Assembly (NCBI GenBank): GCA_024698965.1
Contig: JAILQM010000110.1
Location: 1-47,554, forward strand
Origin: Eubacterium sp.
GTDB taxonomy: Bacteria; Bacillota; Clostridia; Lachnospirales; Lachnospiraceae
Length of the DNA: 47,554 nt
Direction of reading: 5' to 3'
This document shows positions 24,659 to 33,903 of this stretch, in pieces. Both the position numbers and the translations under genes were made by a program. A model generated the notes under the pieces. That model was not told the DNA's origin. It was given only the letters and a program-made list of their open reading frames with translations, and ran no database searches. Each line of letters opens with the position of its first letter. Within the stretch, counting starts at the first letter, position 1.

Positions 24659-27361
24659 TTACATCGCCCCCTTTGCTGTCTCTTTTGTAGTATCCGGGCT
24701 CGGCTCCGATACTTCAGGCAGCCAGCCCTTGAATTCCTTAGGTGTAAGCCATACGCCCTCAGGAGCTCCTTCGGGAGCGGGATATATTTTAACCTGGAAG
24801 CCTCTTAAGGTATAAGTACCGTAAACCTCGTTATAAGGTCCCTGGCTTCTTGCAAGCTTGCTGACATTCATCTCCATCCAGCCATGAGTTTCTTTATCAA
24901 GGTTTTCAGGCGCCCAGAATCTCTCCATGTACGCACAGCCCTCTCCGATACCGGCTGTAATGTTTGCAATGCCTCTTACCTTTCCTCTTAAAGACTCAAC
25001 CCATACCCAGCTGTTATGCTCGATACCGTATTTTTTCGCATCGGCAGGGTTTACCCAAACTTCCGGTGCAGGATAAATCTCTCTCATGTAAGGTACATTT
25101 CTTAAAGTACCGTGATGGAAGAAAGGAACTCGTCCGTTTGTCATAACAAGCGGGAATTTCTTTGAAATCTCGTCATCTCTTATCGGACTTTCCACAGGCT
25201 CCATATAAAACGGAAGCGGATCGTAGTCATGAGATGCCGGCGGAAGCGGACATGATGCAAGAGGAGCTCCTGTTCTCGAAAGAGTAATCCATGTCTCAAA
25301 GTAGATTTCCATCTTTCTTGACGGTGTTATAAATCCCGTAGGCTTACCGCCAAGTGAAGGATCCGGATTCTTGTAAACATAGTATCTTCTGTACTCTTCT
25401 TCGGTGCAGAACTGATGCACGCCCTCTTCTTTAAGCTGCTTAAAGGTGATTCCTGCCGGTGCAAGAGAATAATCCAAAATCTCTTCCATCGAATTCCAGT
25501 AAGGCTTGTTTATTCCCATGTATTCTTTGTCAAATGCCATTCTGCAGCCTTCATCGCCCTTTTCGCCGAGACGTTTGCAAAGCATTGACCAGATCATCGA
25601 CTCATCCATTGTCTCGTAAAGATGAGTAGTTGCCTGTCTGGCAAGGATTTTATTACAGTTTTCAACAATCATATCCGTCTCAAGCCACTCTTCCGTAGGA
25701 AGAAGCATATCGGCATAAGCCGAAAATGAAGTCGGATACATGTACATATGTACGATGAAAGGAATGTTTTTGGCAGCCTTAACCCATCTTTGGCCGTCTG
25801 CAACATTAACCCATTTATTTCCGGAACGCTCAAGCCATACTCTTATAGGATACGGTTTTCCTGTTTCCATAGCCTCAATAATTGTAGGAGCATGAGCACA
25901 TTTCCAGAGGTTCATTCCTTTGTATTCGTTACCGCCGAGACGCTTTACAACCTGCTCAGGCGCAAGCTTGTCTGTCGCCGGCATAATGTTAAAGTCACCC
26001 ATCGGAGTAACTCCCGATGTCAAAAATCTCTGAAGGCAGGTGCCCGGTTTTTCAACATTGCCCATAAGAGCGTCAAGTGTGCAAGCACACTGTGCTGCCT
26101 GTGAAGAGTTAGGCGAGTGGTCTGTAGCAACTCCTATAGCTATACCGCCCGGAGTATTTTTGGCATACATATTGATTGCATCCTCAACCATCTTAGGATC
26201 GAGCCAGCAGATTTCAGCAGCCTTTTCAACCGTCCACTCTTCCATTCTCTCTCTGAGGAGTCTAAAGCCCGTCTTATGAAGAACTCCGTCAATCTCAACT
26301 TCACAGTCGAGTTCAACATCAAGATCGTCATTCCACGGATATGAAAGAACCTTTGCTTCTCCGCTCTTTTTATCATAGACATAAAACTCGTCCGGATCTC
26401 CCGGCATATTGAGCATGTATTTTCTCTCTCCGAGTTTTCCTCTCTTTAAAAGCTTTGTCTCTGTATTTACAAGATACGGAAGATTTGTCCACTTGAGAAC
26501 AAAGTCATAATCATAAAGCTTATTTTGGATAATATAGTTTATCCATGCCATCTCAAGCGCAACATCGGTACCCGGTCTGATCTGAAGCCAAATATCGGCT
26601 TTTGCCGCATCCGGAGTCATTCTCGGGTCGATTACCACCGTCTTTACTCCCTCCGCACGAAGAGCTGCCAGTGCCGCACCTCCGCAGGCAGGTGATGAAT
26701 ACGACGGATCCGTGCCCCAAAGCACGAGACAGTTCATCTTTGTTCCCTTTGCATAGTAAATTTCTTTGGAATTTGAATCGGCTATACTCGGATTTGTTCC
26801 TCCGTACATGAGCTGATATGTACAGCTTCTCGGAAGATAACACTGTGAGCTTCCCGGCTCAAACCAGTTCGGCGAACCGAAAATATTCATAAATCTCGCA
26901 ATACTGAAGAACTGCGGATTTCCGCCGCCTCCGGTAGAACCAAGCACGGTTTCGGCACCGTATTCCTTTTTAGCCTCGAGGAGTTTATCGGAAATAATGT
27001 CAAACGCTTCATCCCATGAAATGCGTTTCCATTTGTTTTCTCCTCTCTCTCCGACTCGAATCATCGGATACTTGTTTCTGTTCGGATTATAAAGAGCCTG
27101 CAGTCCTGAAAGTCCTTTAGCGCAAAGATGTCCCTTTGCCATCGGATCTTCGGGATTACCCCTAAGCTCAGTTACCTGTCCGTTTTTGACAGTTGCAATA
27201 ACACCGCATCGTGAAATACAGGCTCTGCAACAGGTCTTGATTTCTTTAATGTCGTCAGCTTCTTTTGCTGCCTCTTCGGAACTAACGAATTGCATATTTA
27301 AATCTGCATCCGAAAAGTCCGTTCCCAATTCAGGCGCACACAAAAAGTCCCCACTCATCAT
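24659..27361 (-). CDS. Cytoplasmic molybdopterin oxidoreductase (DMSO reductase family) catalytic subunit
   Basis: 900 residues. N-terminal 4Fe-4S site C45-x2-C48-x3-C52-x27-C80; Cys174 (SSQCYLPR) is the likely Mo/W ligand by position; then WGTDPSYSSPA, VVIDPRMTPDAAKADIWLQIRPGTD, and a C-terminal MGD-binding domain (NGRVPFFHHGTLRNVPYMREIYPAPEVWVNPADAKKYG region). There is no twin-arginine leader, unlike exported DmsA/PhsA/PsrA. It heads an operon with ferredoxin, TorD-AsrA and AsrB. Substrate unknown: candidates include inorganic sulfur or nitrogen oxides or an organic hydroxyl/N-oxide compound. Acetylene hydratase- or transhydroxylase-like non-redox chemistry is less likely given the electron-transfer partners. 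Confidence 0.9.
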   Translation of the reverse strand: MMSGDFLCAPELGTDFSDADLNMQFVSSEEAAKEADDIKEIKTCCRACISRCGVIATVKNGQVTELRGNPEDPMAKGHLCAKGLSGLQALYNPNRNKYPMIRVGERGENKWKRISWDEAFDIISDKLLEAKKEYGAETVLGSTGGGGNPQFFSIARFMNIFGSPNWFEPGSSQCYLPRSCTYQLMYGGTNPSIADSNSKEIYYAKGTKMNCLVLWGTDPSYSSPACGGAALAALRAEGVKTVVIDPRMTPDAAKADIWLQIRPGTDVALEMAWINYIIQNKLYDYDFVLKWTNLPYLVNTETKLLKRGKLGERKYMLNMPGDPDEFYVYDKKSGEAKVLSYPWNDDLDVELDCEVEIDGVLHKTGFRLLRERMEEWTVEKAAEICWLDPKMVEDAINMYAKNTPGGIAIGVATDHSPNSSQAAQCACTLDALMGNVEKPGTCLQRFLTSGVTPMGDFNIMPATDKLAPEQVVKRLGGNEYKGMNLWKCAHAPTIIEAMETGKPYPIRVWLERSGNKWVNVADGQRWVKAAKNIPFIVHMYMYPTSFSAYADMLLPTEEWLETDMIVENCNKILARQATTHLYETMDESMIWSMLCKRLGEKGDEGCRMAFDKEYMGINKPYWNSMEEILDYSLAPAGITFKQLKEEGVHQFCTEEEYRRYYVYKNPDPSLGGKPTGFITPSRKMEIYFETWITLSRTGAPLASCPLPPASHDYDPLPFYMEPVESPIRDDEISKKFPLVMTNGRVPFFHHGTLRNVPYMREIYPAPEVWVNPADAKKYGIEHNSWVWVESLRGKVRGIANITAGIGEGCAYMERFWAPENLDKETHGWMEMNVSKLARSQGPYNEVYGTYTLRGFQVKIYPAPEGAPEGVWLTPKEFKGWLPEVSEPSPDTTKETAKGAM

Positions 27362-27430
27362 GTGTGTAATGCCCCCTTTCTTTTTCGGCCCGGCGAAAAC
27401 AAAAGTTCCCGCTCAAAGCATTTTTACACT

Positions 27431-27459
27431 ATTCTAATAAGTTATTTGCGTTTTGTGAA
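27431..27459 (-). promoter_or_regulatory. Promoter of the molybdoenzyme operon
   Basis: Minus-strand TTCACA, 17 bases, TAGAAT, followed by a ~65-base leader with a GCGGGAAC / GTTTTCGC hairpin (two G-U pairs) and an AAAGGGGGC ribosome site. The leader is too short for the Moco riboswitch. Upstream is an AT-rich tract with GTAC words (27557-27574). Confidence 0.5.
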
Positions 27460-27574
27460 TGACTTGTTTTGTACTTAATCCCGTGCAATTTGAGAAAAAA
27501 CAATCAATAATTTCGTTTTAAAATGTTTATTATTTTTTTGTCGCGTTACATAACATCTGTACTAAATTTTGTAC

Positions 27575-27604
27575 AAAAAAAAGCTGCCCCCTAAAGGACA
27601 GCCT
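27575..27604 (-). terminator. Terminator after secDF
   Basis: Minus-strand stem GCTGTCC / GGGGCAGC with loop TTTA and eight T after it. It ends the scfA-scfB-secDF block, 15 bases after the secDF stop. Confidence 0.85.
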
Positions 27605-27618
27605 TTTACTAAAAATCT

Positions 27619-29772
27619 TTATTTTGTTATACGGTTTTTACCGACTCTCTTTTTAAGCACGAACCATAAAGCACCTGTAATGCATACTGAAGAATAAGCA
27701 CCACAGATAATACCTACCATAAGCGGAAGAGCAAATTCTTTGATTGATGCAACACCTACGAAGTACATACAGAATGTCATTACAAATGTTGTAAATGATG
27801 TATAGATTGTTCTTGTAAGTGTCTGTGTAATACTGTCATCAACAACTGTCTGAAGTTCATCGGCAGTTCTGATACCGTGGTTGTTTTCACGGATACGGTC
27901 GAAGATGACAATTGTCGCATTTATCGAATAACCGACTATAGTCAGCATACAAGCAATAAATACTGTACTTACGGATACTCTTGCAATTGCGTAGAATGCA
28001 AGTACAACAAGTACGTCATGTACAAGGGCTGCAACTGCTGCAGTACCGAATCTGAAGTCCCTAAATCTGAGCCAGATGTAGATAAGCATGCAGATAACCG
28101 CAACCAAAATAGCCTGGATTGTAGAAGTTCTCATCTCAGATGAAATTGTTGAAGAAATACTCTGAGTTGAAATTGTTGAAGTATCAACACCGAAGTTCTC
28201 TTCAAGTGCTGCTGCAAGCTCTTCTCTTTCTTCAAGCTCAAGCTCTCTTGTCTTGATGATAATGTCTGTGCTGTCAGCAACCTTCTGTACCTGAATATTG
28301 TTATCGCCTGTAATTTCGGCAACTACCGGCTTAATTTCGGAATCAATCTCTGAAAGAGTGTATTCCTTGTCGAATGTAGCCTGTGTAGATGTACCGCCGA
28401 TGAAGTCAAGCGAGAAGTTAAGCACGTTTGAACCGTTGCTTGAGTATACACCCATTGCAACAAATCCGCTGCATGCAAGTACAATCGAAATAGCAAAGAA
28501 GATAACTCTTCTCTTAAGGAACTGAATAGGCTCTCTCTTCTTCTTTCTTCCGTAGAATTTCTCATCCTTAAATCCGAGTGTAAATAAAGCCTTAACCAAA
28601 AGATGAGTAATTACAAGAGCGGTAAACATAGAAAGCACAATACCTATAGCAAGTGTATAAGCAAAGCCCTTAACTGTACCTGAACCCATAATGATAAGCA
28701 CTACGGCTGCGATAAATGTTGTAATGTTACCGTCCAAAATAGCGCTTCTTGCTTTCTGGAAACCTGTCTCTATAGCAACTTTAACTGTTTTTTCGTTTGC
28801 AATTTCCTCACGAATACGGGCGAATATAATAACGTTTGCATCGACCGCCATACCGATTGAAAGAATTACACCGGCGATACCCGGAAGGGTAAGTGTAATA
28901 TCAAACAGATACATCGCGCAAATAACCATTCCCGTATAAAGAATGAGGGCAAGTGCTGCAGCAAATCCCGGTACCCAATATACAAAGATCATAAAGATCA
29001 TGATTACGATAAGACCGATTCCGGCAGCCTTTACAGAAGACTCAATAGCTTCTTCACCAAGCTGAGCTCCTACTATATTTGACTGGAGTTCTGTAAGCTC
29101 TACTGAAAGTGAACCTATACGGAGGTATGAAGCAAGCTGCTCAGCCTCTTCGTATGAAGACATACCGTTAATAATACAGCTTCCGTCTGTAATTGCACTT
29201 TCGATAGTAGGGTTACTTACCATCTCACCGTCATAATAAATCGGGAGATAATCACCGACATGCTCTTCTGTATAAGTAGCAAATGTCTCAGCAGCCTCAT
29301 CTGTAAGAGTGATAGCTACGACATACTCTGTATTGCCGTAATCATCAGAAGTACTCTTAGCCTGTGCGCTTGTGATATCACTACCGCTGATAACTTCATT
29401 TCCGTCAGAATCCTGAATTGAAAGTGAACCCGGCTCACCAAGCTCTTCGAGAATTTCGTTTGCATCCGTAACACCCGGAATTTCAACTGCGATTCTGTCA
29501 TCTCCTACCTGATATACCGAAATTTCGGTACTTTCGGTTAAGCTTTCAAGACGCTTCTGGAGTTTGTAGATGGTATCATCAATATCTTCCTGTGATGTAC
29601 CTTCTTCTACCTGATAAGTAATACTTGCACCACCTGCAAGGTCAAGTCCGAGGGAAATGTTTCTACCCTCTCCCTTAATTGTCGAATTGATTATATCTAC
29701 GCCGAAATAACCAACCGCAAGCATAGCCACAAGGAAAAGTACCAAGATGACTGACGCTTTACTTTTCTTCAT
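27619..29772 (-). CDS. secDF: Fused protein translocase subunit SecDF
   Basis: 717 residues with twelve spans. SecD half: first span, large extracytoplasmic P1 region (GLDLAGGASITYQVEEG; VEIPGVTDANE), then IGMAVDANVIIFARIREE. SecF half from about residue 410: SLDFIGGTSTQATFDKEY and IVGYSINATIVIFDRIREN. It uses the proton or sodium gradient to help protein export after SecA. The fusion is common in Firmicutes. It follows the SCIFF maturase gene by 29 bases. Confidence 0.96.
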   Translation of the reverse strand: MKKSKASVILVLFLVAMLAVGYFGVDIINSTIKGEGRNISLGLDLAGGASITYQVEEGTSQEDIDDTIYKLQKRLESLTESTEISVYQVGDDRIAVEIPGVTDANEILEELGEPGSLSIQDSDGNEVISGSDITSAQAKSTSDDYGNTEYVVAITLTDEAAETFATYTEEHVGDYLPIYYDGEMVSNPTIESAITDGSCIINGMSSYEEAEQLASYLRIGSLSVELTELQSNIVGAQLGEEAIESSVKAAGIGLIVIMIFMIFVYWVPGFAAALALILYTGMVICAMYLFDITLTLPGIAGVILSIGMAVDANVIIFARIREEIANEKTVKVAIETGFQKARSAILDGNITTFIAAVVLIIMGSGTVKGFAYTLAIGIVLSMFTALVITHLLVKALFTLGFKDEKFYGRKKKREPIQFLKRRVIFFAISIVLACSGFVAMGVYSSNGSNVLNFSLDFIGGTSTQATFDKEYTLSEIDSEIKPVVAEITGDNNIQVQKVADSTDIIIKTRELELEEREELAAALEENFGVDTSTISTQSISSTISSEMRTSTIQAILVAVICMLIYIWLRFRDFRFGTAAVAALVHDVLVVLAFYAIARVSVSTVFIACMLTIVGYSINATIVIFDRIRENNHGIRTADELQTVVDDSITQTLTRTIYTSFTTFVMTFCMYFVGVASIKEFALPLMVGIICGAYSSVCITGALWFVLKKRVGKNRITK

Positions 29773-29801
29773 TTTAATCTTCCTCTCATTTCTGATTTTT
29801 A

Positions 29802-31181
29802 TTAAGCACTCTGCTCATCTGACTGATCATCAGCCATAGCTGCCTTAATCATTATTGCACATTCTATACGTTTTTTCTGAAGTTCGCAACCTATGTCATA
29901 CGCACCGTTAACGTCTCCGGTGAAGTTATATGAATTGGCGGCACATCCTCCGCTGCAATAGAATCTGGCAAAACAATCACGGCATTTTTCTTTGGAATAC
30001 ACATTACATTTAAGGAAATCCTTGCGTATGTCCTCCCTTTTAATGCCTTCCCATACATTTCCCATCAAAAATTCTTCGTTTCCGACGAACTGATGGCATG
30101 GATAAAAGTCTCCCCACGGAGTAACCGCAAGGTACTCTGTGCCCGAACCGCAGCCTGATAATCTTTTTGCTACGCAAGGGCCACCCTCTAAATCTATCAT
30201 AAAATGGAAGAAATTAAAAGAGTTTCCTTCTTTATTTCTTTTAATAATTTCCTTAGCGAGCTTGTCATATTGTTCAAATATTGTTTCAATGTCGCTTTCT
30301 TTGATAGCATATTCTTCTTCGGGAAGGGCTACAACCGGCTCTACCGATATCTGCTTAAAGCCAAGATTTGCAAGATGCATAACGTCCTCGCAAAAATCCG
30401 TATTATTATGTGTAAATGTTCCTCTCACATAATAATTTTCCTGGTTTCTTGACTCTGCTGCCTTTTTAAACTTAGGAACTATTAGGTCATAAGAACCCTG
30501 ACCGCCCCTAAAAGGTCTCATCTTGTCGTTAACTTCTTTTCTACCGTCAATACTTAAAACAAGGTTGCCCATTTCGCTGTTTGCAAATTCAAGTATATCC
30601 TCATCTAAAAGCACACCGTTTGTGGTAAGTGTAAATCTAAAGTTTTTATTATGTATTTTTTCCTGCTCTCTGCCGTATTTAACAAGCTGTTTTACAACAT
30701 CGAAATTCATAAGCGGTTCGCCGCCGAAAAAGTCAACCTCAAGATTTCTTCTCGAGCCGCTGTTGGCAATAAGGAAATCAAGCGCTGCCTTGCCGACCTC
30801 AAAGCTCATAAGTGCACGTCTTCCGTGATACTCACCTTCTTCAGCAAAGCAGTAGCGACAGGCCAAATTACAGTCATGAGCAATATGAAGGCAAAGAGCC
30901 TTTACAACAGTTTCTCTGTTTTCGGCAAAATCCGAAATATATTTTTCGTAAATATCTTCGGTAAAAAGCATGCCTTCTTCTTTAAGCTCTGTAATCTCAT
31001 CTACAGCCTCACTTATTTCAGCCTCATCATACCTGTCTTTAAGAGCACTTACTATCTCCTGCTTTGAATGATCTTCATATAACGCAATAGCATCATAGAC
31101 AAGATCATCCACTACATGAACGGCTCCGCTGTTGACATCGAGCACGATGTTATATCCGTTGTTTTTATACTGATGTATCAT
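29802..31181 (-). CDS. scfB: SCIFF peptide maturase, radical SAM/SPASM protein
   Basis: 459 residues. Radical SAM motif HDCNLACRYCFAEEGEYHG with CxxxCxxC near 100-110, an N-terminal PqqD-like leader-binding region (NIVLDVNSGAVHVVDDLVYDAI), and a Cys-rich SPASM region (CHQF; CNVYSKEKCRDCFARFYCSGGCAAN; GCELQKKR) for auxiliary Fe-S clusters. It forms thioether cross-links in the six-cysteine peptide encoded just upstream. I chose ATG 31181 after GAAAGGG rather than an ATG 60 bases upstream, which lacks a ribosome site and would run back close to the terminator hairpin. Confidence 0.93.
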   Translation of the reverse strand: MIHQYKNNGYNIVLDVNSGAVHVVDDLVYDAIALYEDHSKQEIVSALKDRYDEAEISEAVDEITELKEEGMLFTEDIYEKYISDFAENRETVVKALCLHIAHDCNLACRYCFAEEGEYHGRRALMSFEVGKAALDFLIANSGSRRNLEVDFFGGEPLMNFDVVKQLVKYGREQEKIHNKNFRFTLTTNGVLLDEDILEFANSEMGNLVLSIDGRKEVNDKMRPFRGGQGSYDLIVPKFKKAAESRNQENYYVRGTFTHNNTDFCEDVMHLANLGFKQISVEPVVALPEEEYAIKESDIETIFEQYDKLAKEIIKRNKEGNSFNFFHFMIDLEGGPCVAKRLSGCGSGTEYLAVTPWGDFYPCHQFVGNEEFLMGNVWEGIKREDIRKDFLKCNVYSKEKCRDCFARFYCSGGCAANSYNFTGDVNGAYDIGCELQKKRIECAIMIKAAMADDQSDEQSA

Positions 31182-31246
31182 TTTAACCCTTTCAAACAAA
31201 AATAAGTACGACCGGCAAAACCGCCCGCACCCTTTACACATTAAAA

Positions 31247-31270
31247 CAGCGACTTTAAAAAAAGTCGCTG
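31247..31270 (-). terminator. Intercistronic hairpin between SCIFF peptide and maturase
   Basis: Minus-strand CAGCGACTTT / AAAGTCGCTG followed by TTTTAA. A 10-bp stem with a short T run that should stop part of transcription, giving more peptide than enzyme message. Confidence 0.65.
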
Positions 31271-31303
31271 CCCATAATTATCTTAGCTTAAACTGTGTGG
31301 AAA

Positions 31304-31444
31304 TTATTTCTGCTCGCAGCTCTGATTTCCTACTGTACAAGAAGTCTTGCAAGCTGACTGACATGATGTCTGGCACTCGCCGCAGCCGCCCTTCTTAACT
31401 GTATCTGTAAGCTTCTTTGTGTTTAATGTCTTAATATGTTTCAT
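31304..31444 (-). CDS. scfA: SCIFF ribosomal peptide precursor (six cysteines in forty-five)
   Basis: 46-residue peptide too short for usual gene calling. It begins MKHIKTLNTKKLTDTVKKGG, then has Cys at 21, 24, 28, 32, 36 and 43 with the CGECQTSCQSACKTSC spacing of the near-universal clostridial SCIFF family. AGGAGG precedes the ATG, and an extended -10 promoter lies upstream. The product is cross-linked by the adjacent radical SAM enzyme. Its biological role remains unknown. Confidence 0.95.
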   Translation of the reverse strand: MKHIKTLNTKKLTDTVKKGGCGECQTSCQSACKTSCTVGNQSCEQK

Positions 31445-31480
31445 ATCGGATTCCTCCTACTTTCTCTAAAAACTTGATAT

Positions 31481-31509
31481 ATTATATCACATCTGCAGCT
31501 TATTGAAAA
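31481..31509 (-). promoter_or_regulatory. scfA promoter
   Basis: Minus-strand TTTTCA, 17 bases, TATAAT with a TG one base before the -10 (extended -10). It lies 37 bases before the scfA start. Confidence 0.65.
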
Positions 31510-31522
31510 GGGGTTATTTGCT

Positions 31523-32785
31523 TTATTCTTCAGCCGCTTTTCTGAGATATATTTTTTCGATGCGATTGTTCCTTATTCTCTCAATTCTTATATAGGTTCC
31601 GTCGTCAAGTCTTATGACCTGACCGTTTTTTGGCAGCGTATCCGAAAGCCCTATAATATATCCTCCGATTGTCTCATAATCCTCGGAGTCAAAATCAAAA
31701 CCGAGAGCCTGATTTACATCATCTATATCAGCCATACCGTTTAGTATAAACTCATTATCTGAAATCCTGCTGATATCGTCTTCTTCATCGTCATCATATT
31801 CATCTCTTATCTCTCCGACTATTTCTTCAAGGAGATCTTCTAATGTAAGCATTCCGGCCGCTCCGCCGTATTCATCCAAAATAATTGCAATATTTACCCT
31901 GTAGCTTTTCATCTCAACAAAAAGTTCCGTCGTCTTTTTATGCTCATGAGTAAAATACGGCTGCCTTATTATCTGTCTTATCGAAAAATGTTTTGTATTT
32001 TCGATAAGAAGCACATCTTTCATATTCACAAAACCGATGACATTATCGTTTGACTCGTGATAAACCGGAATTCTTGTGAGCTTATACTGTCTGTAAAGTT
32101 CCATAAGTTCCTCATATCCCGCTTCATCGTCAATCATTATCATATCGATTCTCGGAATCATAATCTCTTTAGCCATAGAGTCGCTGAAATCGAAAAGGTT
32201 ATATATTATCTCCTTTTCATCAGATTCTATAACTCCGCCCTCGTGACTTACATCCACGATTTTTCTAAGCTCACCTTCCGTTATCAGCGGCTTTTCTTCG
32301 TCAATATTTACTCCGATAAGTCTTATAAAGCCGTGAGAAAGCTTGTTTACGAGAAATATTATAGGAGTAAAGGCCCACATAAGCGCCGCAATAACATTGC
32401 AGTATCTTAAAGAAAGCTTTTCCGCATTTAAAGTTGCCATGGTTTTCGGAGAGATTTCTCCGAATATGAGCACAAGGAATGTAAGCACAAATGTCGCAAG
32501 TCCGGCTCCTATACTTCCGAACACCTTGACCGCAATGGTTGTTGCAAGAGAAGATGCCGACAGATTCACAATATTGTTTCCTACAAGAATCGCACTGAGC
32601 ATCTTTGAGGGATTCTCCAAAATCTCCAAAACCTTTTTGGCTCTTGCATTATCCTCTTCCTCCGCAAGCGTCCTTATTCTGATTTTGTTTGCCGTTGTAA
32701 AAGCCGTCTCTGCCGATGAAAAAAACGCCGAAAGAAAAAGAAGTATTATAAGGCATATAATGCCGATTAAAAGTCCTATGTCCAA
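31523..32785 (-). CDS. CNNM/CorC (HlyC-type) transporter-associated protein
   Basis: 420 residues: a CNNM/DUF21 membrane domain with four spans (1-~180; SAFFSSAETAFTTANK), a CBS-domain pair (IMIPRIDMIMIDDE to ~325) and a C-terminal CorC_HlyC domain (~345-415). Relatives are linked to magnesium or cobalt efflux in bacteria; the older hemolysin name is misleading. A TTG start at 32785 is supported by GGAGGG six bases before it. It sits 37 bases after the secretion-like operon and may be read through from it. Confidence 0.92.
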   Translation of the reverse strand: MDIGLLIGIICLIILLFLSAFFSSAETAFTTANKIRIRTLAEEEDNARAKKVLEILENPSKMLSAILVGNNIVNLSASSLATTIAVKVFGSIGAGLATFVLTFLVLIFGEISPKTMATLNAEKLSLRYCNVIAALMWAFTPIIFLVNKLSHGFIRLIGVNIDEEKPLITEGELRKIVDVSHEGGVIESDEKEIIYNLFDFSDSMAKEIMIPRIDMIMIDDEAGYEELMELYRQYKLTRIPVYHESNDNVIGFVNMKDVLLIENTKHFSIRQIIRQPYFTHEHKKTTELFVEMKSYRVNIAIILDEYGGAAGMLTLEDLLEEIVGEIRDEYDDDEEDDISRISDNEFILNGMADIDDVNQALGFDFDSEDYETIGGYIIGLSDTLPKNGQVIRLDDGTYIRIERIRNNRIEKIYLRKAAEE

Positions 32786-32822
32786 AATAAACCCTCCGAA
32801 AATATAATCACATTAGATTGTA

Positions 32823-33446
32823 TCATATATCTTCGCTCTTTTCTATTCCGGCGCCGGATAAAAATATTCGGCTGTAGGTTTCGTCCCCTTTTCCCACAGG
32901 CTTTCCGTAAAAAATCATTATCATACCGGGAGTCTTTAAATTCTGATACCAGTCATCATTATCGGTATAAGGAAGAGAGAATGTAATGCCGCTGTTTGGC
33001 CGTTTTTCATCAAAAGCCGCCTGAAGCTCTTCTCTTAACACCTCTGTAAACTTCTCCTCATCTTCGGGATATGATTTTTTCTCGCCCGATACAATTTTTT
33101 CTCCCGAAAACTCAATCATCCTGTAGCCGTCATACTCAAGTGCCATAATAACAGGCACATAGGTGTTAAAGGTCTGCCTTTCGCCTTCAGTTTTTAAATC
33201 AAACAAAAAATACATTTCCTCAAAAATATCTTTTACTGTTCTTTCCCAGTCATACTCTCCGTTGCCCGAATAGTCTTCTTTTGTAACCGCGCTAAAAAGT
33301 CCGTCTTCAACAGCCCTGTCTATCACAAAGTTTTCCTGCTGCCGCGAAAACACAACTTCCGAAAGGGCATACTCTTTAAGTCCCGTATATAAAAACGCCG
33401 GAATAAAAATAATCACAAATAAAAGGCAAAAATCAGTAAGTTTCAT
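32823..33446 (-). CDS. Single-span protein of the Tad-like operon (last gene), unknown
   Basis: 207 residues: one N-terminal membrane span (~5-25) followed by a soluble extracytoplasmic part with DFCLLFVIIFIPAFLYTGLKEY at the start and a GMIMIFYGKPVG segment near the end. It overlaps the previous gene by 14 bases. The size and layout resemble minor pilins or pseudopilins, but no prepilin peptidase site (G before F/L and Glu at +5) is visible. No family recognised. Confidence 0.75.
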   Translation of the reverse strand: MKLTDFCLLFVIIFIPAFLYTGLKEYALSEVVFSRQQENFVIDRAVEDGLFSAVTKEDYSGNGEYDWERTVKDIFEEMYFLFDLKTEGERQTFNTYVPVIMALEYDGYRMIEFSGEKIVSGEKKSYPEDEEKFTEVLREELQAAFDEKRPNSGITFSLPYTDNDDWYQNLKTPGMIMIFYGKPVGKGDETYSRIFLSGAGIEKSEDI

Positions 33447-33903
33447 ATTTAATCTGCCCTCCGCAATAACATTCCGTCCCCTTGGAAAATTTCCTTGTAA
33501 AAACGTTTATGTCCGATACCTTTATTACCTCAGCCCTTATAAAGTCACCTTTAAAAAAATAATACCTCTCTCCGCATTCAAGTGCCGCCACTATCTCGTC
33601 TGTATCATAATACTCATAGCTTTTTTCATATCCTTCCGAAGTATATGTATAAACCGGAGTCTCTCTTGTTATCTCGACCGTATATACCGCGCCTTTATCA
33701 GATATACTTCTCAGGTACTGTTCATACATCTCTTTTGACAAAAACCCGGTATTGCAAACCGAGTCCACAAAATACTCCGTCTGAGTCATTACATACATCT
33801 GCCTTAGATTATCCGTTCTGCCGTATAAAAAAGAAAGCGGCATAAGAAAAAGAATTAAAGCGGCAATAATGATTGATACAATCTGAGAAAATGCATTATT
33901 CAT
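33433..33903 (-). CDS. Single-span protein of the Tad-like operon, unknown
   Basis: 156 residues with an N-terminal span (~9-28, IVSIIIAALILFLMPLSFLYG) and an extracytoplasmic part with TxTVEITRETPVYTYT-like strands and a CYCGG pair near the end. It resembles the neighbouring 207-residue protein in plan. Its ATG lies within the last codons of the 55-residue gene; GAGGAAG precedes it. Likely a structural or assembly part of the secretion-like machine. Confidence 0.75.
   Translation of the reverse strand: MNNAFSQIVSIIIAALILFLMPLSFLYGRTDNLRQMYVMTQTEYFVDSVCNTGFLSKEMYEQYLRSISDKGAVYTVEITRETPVYTYTSEGYEKSYEYYDTDEIVAALECGERYYFFKGDFIRAEVIKVSDINVFTRKFSKGTECYCGGQIKYETY

Noticed and set aside
24659..27361. 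Pyrogallol-phloroglucinol transhydroxylase
   Set aside because: That enzyme lacks the N-terminal 4Fe-4S site, which is complete here (C-x2-C-x3-C-x27-C).
27362..27430. Moco or other metabolite riboswitch ahead of the molybdoenzyme
   Set aside because: The leader is only about 65 bases with one wobble-containing hairpin; far too short and without Moco-motif features.
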